The notes beneath the pieces were generated by a model that saw nothing but the letters and a program-made list of their open reading frames with translations, did not search any database and was not told the origin of the DNA. From a virus, in IMG/VR virus record IMGVR_UViG_3300030329_003298, positions 1 through 22,605 of that record: a stretch of 22,605 nt of DNA; one strand, given 5' to 3'. A program made the position numbers and the translations under genes. Of the stretch, positions 18,133 to 22,605 are shown in pieces; within the stretch, counting starts at the first letter, position 1, and each line of letters opens with the position of its first letter.

Positions 18133-18179
18133 AATAAAAAACGCACCGACATACCCGTGAATTCAGGTATGACGGTGCG
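18133..18179 (-). terminator. Terminator-like hairpin just upstream of the capsid gene
   Basis: On the minus strand 18179-18166 pairs with 18155-18142 (14 positions, one mismatch) around a 10-base loop, followed by TTTTTTATT at 18141-18133. It lies between the protease stop and the capsid start, only 37 bases before the ATG, with no clear promoter after it. It may cut expression of upstream genes, or act as a regulated attenuator. Confidence 0.65.
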
Positions 18180-18275
18180 AGCCTGACTGAGCAGAAGCGT
18201 GCCGTCGTCGTGCCCATACGGTGCGGGCGGGCTGGGCCGCCGCGTCACTGCAGGACAGTGGGCTGGATTGTCTGT

Positions 18276-18899
18276 CTATAGTCTACGCGCGGGGTCGTTA
18301 TATCCAAATCGGTCTAGGTGTTTTTTTTGGCCAGCCAGCACCTCGCGCACCTGCGCATTCATCCGATGACCCTGGTGCGTGTTCCACTCTTCGAGCGTTC
18401 GTGTGCTGACCTCGGTGGATTCATATGCGGGATAGGTCACGACCGACACGTCAAACAGGTCCAGGTCTGACAAAAACCTATGGTCGCCGTCTTCTCGGCT
18501 TTCCCACCGCTGCCCGCCCTCAGCCACGCCGAAGGCGAAGGACATCTGCGACACGTCACCCCGGCGCACGCTTTCGACGATGTCGCGCCCCGTTGACGTG
18601 TCGGGCGGCTGAATTGTCGCCAGCAGTCCGTGCCGGTCCTCCTTCAGTGATAGCGTGCCCGACGTGGTGCGACCCAAAATCCTGCTGGGGTCGTGATCGA
18701 CCAGCGCCCGCACGTCTGGGGCTGTCGTGAGGGCACGACTGAAGGCGCCCGGCTCGATATGCTCGACGAAAAAACCACCGATGGGTTGGCTCGGCTCGTC
18801 GAACACTGCAGCGTACCCCTCCAGAACCGGCAGCTCGCCGCCGCCGGCTCGCAGCTCGGCGACCGTGGCGCTGCGGATTTCCCGCGTGGAGTCAATCAT
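18276..18899 (-). CDS. HK97-family prohead protease
   Basis: A 207-residue serine protease of the capsid maturation type. It cuts the N-terminal delta region from the capsid protein during head assembly. VLEGYAAVFDEPSQPIGGFFVEHIEPGAFSRAL (25-57) is diagnostic. The catalytic His69 lies in LVDHDPSRILGRTTSGTL and Ser120 in SQMSFAFGV. DLDLFDVSVVTYPAYEST (146-163) is the usual third block. ATG 18899 is used since it overlaps the portal stop; the frame open to 19010 is overlap. The C-terminal 45 residues are tail-like. It ends before a 97-base spacer and a terminator. Confidence 0.92.
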   Translation of the reverse strand: MIDSTREIRSATVAELRAGGGELPVLEGYAAVFDEPSQPIGGFFVEHIEPGAFSRALTTAPDVRALVDHDPSRILGRTTSGTLSLKEDRHGLLATIQPPDTSTGRDIVESVRRGDVSQMSFAFGVAEGGQRWESREDGDHRFLSDLDLFDVSVVTYPAYESTEVSTRTLEEWNTHQGHRMNAQVREVLAGQKKHLDRFGYNDPARRL

Positions 18900-20577
18900 C
18901 CGTAGACCCTTCCAAAAGCATTTTCGATACCCGGTTTGTGATGTCGCACGCCGCCTCCGGCGCCCGCTCGGCGCACCACAGGTCTGCGAGGCCCTCGATA
19001 TCGCCCGCACCCTCCAGGTCGGTGGTGCTGGTCGCCACGTGATCGGCTGCGTAGTCGCTGCACACTGCCCCCATCAGCCTGGCGTCGGCCTCAGTGACCG
19101 TCCCGCCCCGGATGCACCGCGCCAGCGCCATTGCCAGCGGCCGTATCGCGTCAGCGACGTCGGCCTCGTGCAGCTCGTAGAACGTATCGCGCTTCGCCGT
19201 CAGCTTGCCTCTACTGGATGCCTGCGCCATGGCTCTGCCCTCCTTGCGCAGCAGACGCTGCAGCGCCTCCGATATGGGCTCGAGCATGGCCACCCGAAAC
19301 GTCGCAGTCCGATCTTCGCCGTCCGGCTCTGGTGACGCTGGCGGCGCCGCCGGGGGGTCCGTGGTGTTAGTCCCTTCGGACGCGTCCTCCAGTGTTGTAA
19401 TGTTCATCTGCACCAGGTGCTCGTCACCGTTGTCGATCGGGTTTAGATCCTCCAGCTTCCGTATCTCGTTTACCGACATTACGCCCATCTGCCACATCTG
19501 ATGGTAGTAGGCGGCACGCCCCTGCTGATCCCCGCGCAGCAGCGCCTGGACGCTGAGCCGGGTGAAGAGCTTCCGGTTGGCGGGACGACCGATCAGCTTT
19601 CGCTGCGCCTCCGACTCCCACCCGTGGACGTTTGGAAGGATTGCCTCCTGCACCGCCTCGATGCTCTGGTGCTCAATGTTGGAAAACGTGGCGCGGTCCA
19701 GTTGCGCGACCTTGTGCGGCGGCACCCGATACCACCGGCATATGTCGGTCACCTGGAACTGGCGCGTCTGCAGGAACTGGGCGTCGTCAGGCGGTACGGA
19801 GACCTGTTTGTACTGGGTGCCGTTCTCCAGCAGGACCACCCGGTTGGCGTTTTTCGGTCCTCGGTGCTGCCCCTCGAATTGCCGACGCAGCGCCTCGACC
19901 CGGTCGGGCGACAGCGGCGTGGGACTCTCCAGCACGCCGCTGCCGTGGCTGCCGTTGCCGAACCACGTCGCACCGAACTGCTCCGTGGCTATTCCCAGGC
20001 CGACCGCCTGACGCGCCATGGCGATCGGGCTGTAGCCCACCAGGCCGTCGTACCCCAGTCCGCGCAGGTGGAACACGTCACGCCCTGGGAGAATAGTGGA
20101 CTCTGATGTGCCGTTGGAAATCTCGTAGACCAGCTCGCCGCTGTCGGCGCGTTTCGGAGTGACCCGGTCGGGTGTGATCGGCCACAGCTCTCGGGCTCGC
20201 ATTGACCCGTCCCGAACGATTTCGGCGTATCCGTTTCCCCACGTCTGACGGTGTGCCTCCAGCGTTCGCTTGAAATCGTAGGCCGACATCTCGCCATTGG
20301 GTGACTGAAAAATCATCCAGTGCAGGTCGCTATCGGTTTCCACGTCGGCACCGCCATCGGCGCGGCGGCGCATGAGCCGCCACGGCAGGCACGCGACCGT
20401 CTCGGAAATATAGCGCACGCACGCGTAGACGGCTGAATACTGTAGCGCCGTCTGCTCATCAACGTATACCCCCGACAGTTGCGGCACCCATATCGGCTGC
20501 CGCCCTGACGGCTGCGTCGGTCTGGAATCCCGGCGCCGCTCAACGATGCCCTGCCATATGCCTCGGAGACTTACCAT
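18892..20577 (-). CDS. HK97-family portal protein
   Basis: A 561-residue protein forming the dodecameric ring through which DNA enters the head. Visible: QTALQYSAVYACVRYISETVACLPWRLM (43-70), the start of the portal core. Next come YDFKRTLEAHRQTWGNGYAEIVRDG, ELWPITPDRVTP, DVFHLRGLGYDGLVGYSPIAMARQAVGLG and FGNGSHGSGVLESP. Then FQVTDICRWYRVPPHKVAQLDRATFSNIEHQSIEAVQEAILP, and VNEIRKLEDLNPIDNGDEHL, a portal hallmark. The C-terminal 140 residues are longer than in HK97 and form a helical tail. It overlaps TerL by 7 bases and the protease by 8. Confidence 0.95.
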   Translation of the reverse strand: MVSLRGIWQGIVERRRDSRPTQPSGRQPIWVPQLSGVYVDEQTALQYSAVYACVRYISETVACLPWRLMRRRADGGADVETDSDLHWMIFQSPNGEMSAYDFKRTLEAHRQTWGNGYAEIVRDGSMRARELWPITPDRVTPKRADSGELVYEISNGTSESTILPGRDVFHLRGLGYDGLVGYSPIAMARQAVGLGIATEQFGATWFGNGSHGSGVLESPTPLSPDRVEALRRQFEGQHRGPKNANRVVLLENGTQYKQVSVPPDDAQFLQTRQFQVTDICRWYRVPPHKVAQLDRATFSNIEHQSIEAVQEAILPNVHGWESEAQRKLIGRPANRKLFTRLSVQALLRGDQQGRAAYYHQMWQMGVMSVNEIRKLEDLNPIDNGDEHLVQMNITTLEDASEGTNTTDPPAAPPASPEPDGEDRTATFRVAMLEPISEALQRLLRKEGRAMAQASSRGKLTAKRDTFYELHEADVADAIRPLAMALARCIRGGTVTEADARLMGAVCSDYAADHVATSTTDLEGAGDIEGLADLWCAERAPEAACDITNRVSKMLLEGSTDD

Positions 20578-22115
20578 GAGAATTCCACCAGGTCATGCGT
20601 GTCGTAATATCCTGCAGCGGTCAGCGCCTCAGCCTGCCAAATGCCTATCGCCATGATTGCCGCCACTGCCACGTCAATCTTCTCCGTGCTCGCCTTCTTG
20701 GAGGGTTTGACGTTCCCAGCCGCGTCACGCTCAACAACTAGATTTGCCATATTCCAGCGCAGGACCGGGTTATTCCCGTGAATCAGCTTGTGCTCCACAA
20801 TCAGGCGCTGCAACTGTTTCGTCGGGTCGGCCATATCGCGAAAGCCCTGCCCGTGTTGCACGACGTTGGCGCCGTCGGCCATGAGCCGCTGCTGTAAGTG
20901 GGTGCTGTTCCACCGATCCACCGCAATCGCCTTCACGTCGTAGGTCTGGCACGCTTCCTGGATGTCGGACAGCACCCGCTCGTAGTCGATCGACATGCCA
21001 TCGGTGGCGGTGATCAATTCATCCCGCACCCAGGCCCCGTATGGGACGCGGTCACGTCGCTCGCGCGCACCCATGCGTCCCGAAGGGATATAGGCCGCCG
21101 GCAGCAGCGCCACCACGTCATCTTCGAGCGGGAAACACAACACCCACGCCGTCAGGTCGATCGTGGCCGACAGGTCAACGCCCATGTAGCACTCGCGACC
21201 CTCGAGTTCGGGCAGTAGCTCGGCCTGGGCGTCGTAGTCCATCATGGGCAGGTAACGAACGGCCTGCTCTGTCCATTGGTTCAAGTAGAGCTGGCGGAAC
21301 GTGTTTTCGTAGGCTGTGTCCTGCCTTGCCTTCTCACATTCTCGCTGCAGGAACTCGACGCTAACGCTTGTGCCCAGGTTCGGGTTTGCCTGACGCCAGA
21401 CCCGCTCATCTGTCCAGTCTGCGTCGTCCTCTGCCTGCCATATGGCAGGGAAAAACGCCGCGTCGTCGATCTGTCCGTCGTCCACCTGGTTCGCGTAATC
21501 CCACACCTTAGCGCAGATACTTTCCCGGTCCCATCCCGCGGTGGTAATGGACACCATCAGCGGCTGCGATCGGGCACCCATGCCGGTCTGCAGGACGTCG
21601 TACAGTTCGCGTGTTTTCTGGGCGTGCAGTTCGTCGAAGATCACCCCGGATGGGTTCAGTCCATGCTTCGTGAAGGCGTCGGCGCTGATCGGCTTATACG
21701 CCGCGCCGATCTCGTCGTAGACGATGGCATCCTTATAAACCTGGAGAATCTGACTGAGCAGTTCGGACCGACCAACCATTTCCTTCGCAATGTGGAAGCA
21801 GAGCCGGGCCTGGTCCTTGTCTGCTGCGGCGCTGAAGATTTGACCACCCGGCTCGTTGTCGAGCACCAGCATGGCCAACGCCCACGCCGCACCCATCGTC
21901 GTCTTGCCGTTTTTGCGCGGAATCGCCACCAGGGCCTCGCGGTACTGGCGCGTGCCGTTCGCGCGCTTGGCACCGAAGATCTTGCGCGTGATCTCCGCCT
22001 GCCAGGGTTCCAGGGTGAACGGTTTGCCCGACAACCTGCCCTGGACGTGCACTAGGTACCTGGCGCAGAAGTCCAGCACGCGCTGCCCGTCGTCGTGTGC
22101 GTCAGGCGCCGCCAT
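20571..22115 (-). CDS. terL: Terminase large subunit
   Basis: A 514-residue packaging ATPase and nuclease of the Terminase_1 type. ATPase: FTLEPWQAEI (33-42, adenine motif), IPRKNGKT (65-72, Walker A), VIFDELHA (158-165, Walker B) and ITTAG (190-194, coupling motif). Nuclease: Asp314 in GVDLSATIDL, Asp400 in AVDRWN and Asp481 in KIDVAVA. The start at 22115 overlaps TerS by 14 bases, and its end overlaps the portal. It cuts concatemers and drives DNA into the head through the portal, together with the small subunit and probably the HNH protein. Confidence 0.96.
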   Translation of the reverse strand: MAAPDAHDDGQRVLDFCARYLVHVQGRLSGKPFTLEPWQAEITRKIFGAKRANGTRQYREALVAIPRKNGKTTMGAAWALAMLVLDNEPGGQIFSAAADKDQARLCFHIAKEMVGRSELLSQILQVYKDAIVYDEIGAAYKPISADAFTKHGLNPSGVIFDELHAQKTRELYDVLQTGMGARSQPLMVSITTAGWDRESICAKVWDYANQVDDGQIDDAAFFPAIWQAEDDADWTDERVWRQANPNLGTSVSVEFLQRECEKARQDTAYENTFRQLYLNQWTEQAVRYLPMMDYDAQAELLPELEGRECYMGVDLSATIDLTAWVLCFPLEDDVVALLPAAYIPSGRMGARERRDRVPYGAWVRDELITATDGMSIDYERVLSDIQEACQTYDVKAIAVDRWNSTHLQQRLMADGANVVQHGQGFRDMADPTKQLQRLIVEHKLIHGNNPVLRWNMANLVVERDAAGNVKPSKKASTEKIDVAVAAIMAIGIWQAEALTAAGYYDTHDLVEFSW

Positions 22116-22572
22116 CTAGTTCCGCCCTCAATCGTTCAGCCGGGGTCCGCGTCTTTTCCTTACGTGGTATCCGTGTCCGCGCCGACGGCGTGAGCCCGAA
22201 CTGTTCAGACCACCGCAGCATCTCGGTGGCGGCGGTTTCCATAATCGGGACCGCCGGGTGCTTCAGGATGTTTCCGCTCGCTGCGGTGTACCACATCCCG
22301 GTGGTGGCGATTGTGTTTCTGGCCTCCACCCACCTCGCCCACGCCTCGCAATAGCACGCTAGCGCACGCTTATCCTGCTCAGACAGAATCCCGTTGTCAG
22401 CCAGCATCGGCGCTGTGGCATCCCATGCGCGCCTAGCACGCGCGGAAAGAGTCTGTCCCGGACGCAGACTCTCTGCTGCCGGCAGCGCCTCCTGCTCGAC
22501 GCGCCGGCTCGCCTGGAAGGTGCCCGCCAACTTTAGCTGGGCGGTCGGTTTGGGTTTTGGGCCGCGTTTCAT
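22102..22572 (-). CDS. terS: Terminase small subunit (P27-like)
   Basis: A 156-residue DNA-recognition subunit. MKRGPKPKPTAQLKLAGTFQ opens as in P27-type small terminases (GPKPKPT-x-LK-L-x-G). A helical body follows (LSARARRAWDATAPMLADNGILSEQDKRALACYCEAWARWVEA), then a stretch with GNILKHPAVPIMETAATEMLRWSEQFGLTPSARTRI, the typical 'P ... E-F-GL-TP-SAR' end. The ATG at 22572 overlaps the TGA of the HNH frame if the window ends are joined. No clear ribosome site precedes it, which fits translation coupled to the gene before. Confidence 0.93.
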   Translation of the reverse strand: MKRGPKPKPTAQLKLAGTFQASRRVEQEALPAAESLRPGQTLSARARRAWDATAPMLADNGILSEQDKRALACYCEAWARWVEARNTIATTGMWYTAASGNILKHPAVPIMETAATEMLRWSEQFGLTPSARTRIPRKEKTRTPAERLRAELDGGA

Positions 22573-22605
22573 TTGGTGTAAACTTGCTGAAAAATATGCC
22601 CCCCA
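22569..22605 (-). CDS. Probable C-terminal end of the HNH endonuclease, split by the window ends
   Basis: Reading the minus strand from 22605 in the frame left open at base 1 gives His-Gly-Gly-His-Ile-Phe-Gln-Gln-Val-Tyr-Thr-Lys and a TGA that overlaps the terminase small subunit ATG as ATGA. This is the same type of junction seen through most of the genome, and would complete the HNH gene to about 144 residues. If the window is a linear piece of something longer, these bases are simply upstream sequence. Confidence 0.6.
   Translation of the reverse strand, partial: GGHIFQQVYTK

Noticed and set aside
18096-18248. 51-residue N-terminal extension of the capsid protein
   Set aside because: It would be translated through a terminator hairpin and T-tract. 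The internal ATG 18095 has a ribosome site and opens the typical delta region.
21276-22055. 259-codon plus-strand frame opposite the large terminase
   Set aside because: Antisense shadow of a gene with complete ATPase and nuclease motifs.

Overview
The window reads as the genome of a small temperate-type siphovirus (tailed phage, Caudoviricetes) of about 22.6 kb. Every gene I accept lies on the minus strand. The two ends appear to belong together. An HNH endonuclease gene runs off the left edge. If the right edge is joined to the left, its frame stays open and ends in an ATGA stop/start overlap with the terminase small subunit gene. I therefore infer a circular or circularly permuted complete genome opened inside the HNH gene. 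The DNA is GC-rich. The integrase type, the LamG tail protein, the very Cys-rich tail-end proteins and several small structural proteins resemble what I know from (pro)phages of Planctomycetota. That host guess is inference only.

Layout in the direction of transcription (right to left), starting from the head genes: TerS, TerL, portal, HK97-type protease, major capsid protein, a capsid-associated protein, an AT-hook-like small protein, head-tail connector, cement protein, head closure, HK97 gp10-like protein, tail terminator, major tail protein, tail assembly chaperones G and GT (with a -1 frameshift site), a short tape measure protein, then five tail-tip genes including two Cys-rich ones. 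Strong RNA hairpins flank the capsid cassette, two of them terminator-like.

An early module follows a promoter near 8.43 kb: a 29-codon membrane micro-ORF, a winged-helix replication-type protein, a PD-(D/E)XK-like nuclease, a tyrosine integrase, a winged-helix protein, a Cys-motif protein, a C5 cytosine methyltransferase and a lipoprotein. These genes are almost all coupled by ATGA or GTGA overlaps. A second long ORF sits in the +1 frame inside the methyltransferase gene and resembles a conserved phage protein family.

Between about 3.0 and 3.93 kb is a non-coding control region. It is packed with different 10-11 bp tandem repeat arrays, dyads and palindromes, and ends in a TATAAT promoter. 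This is the best candidate for the origin, attachment site and late-control region. Downstream come a lipoprotein, two small membrane proteins (a possible cryptic lysis module), three small structural-type proteins, a LamG-domain protein, a further structural protein and the HNH gene, leading back into TerS. I recognised no endolysin, repressor, excisionase, tRNA or CRISPR array.
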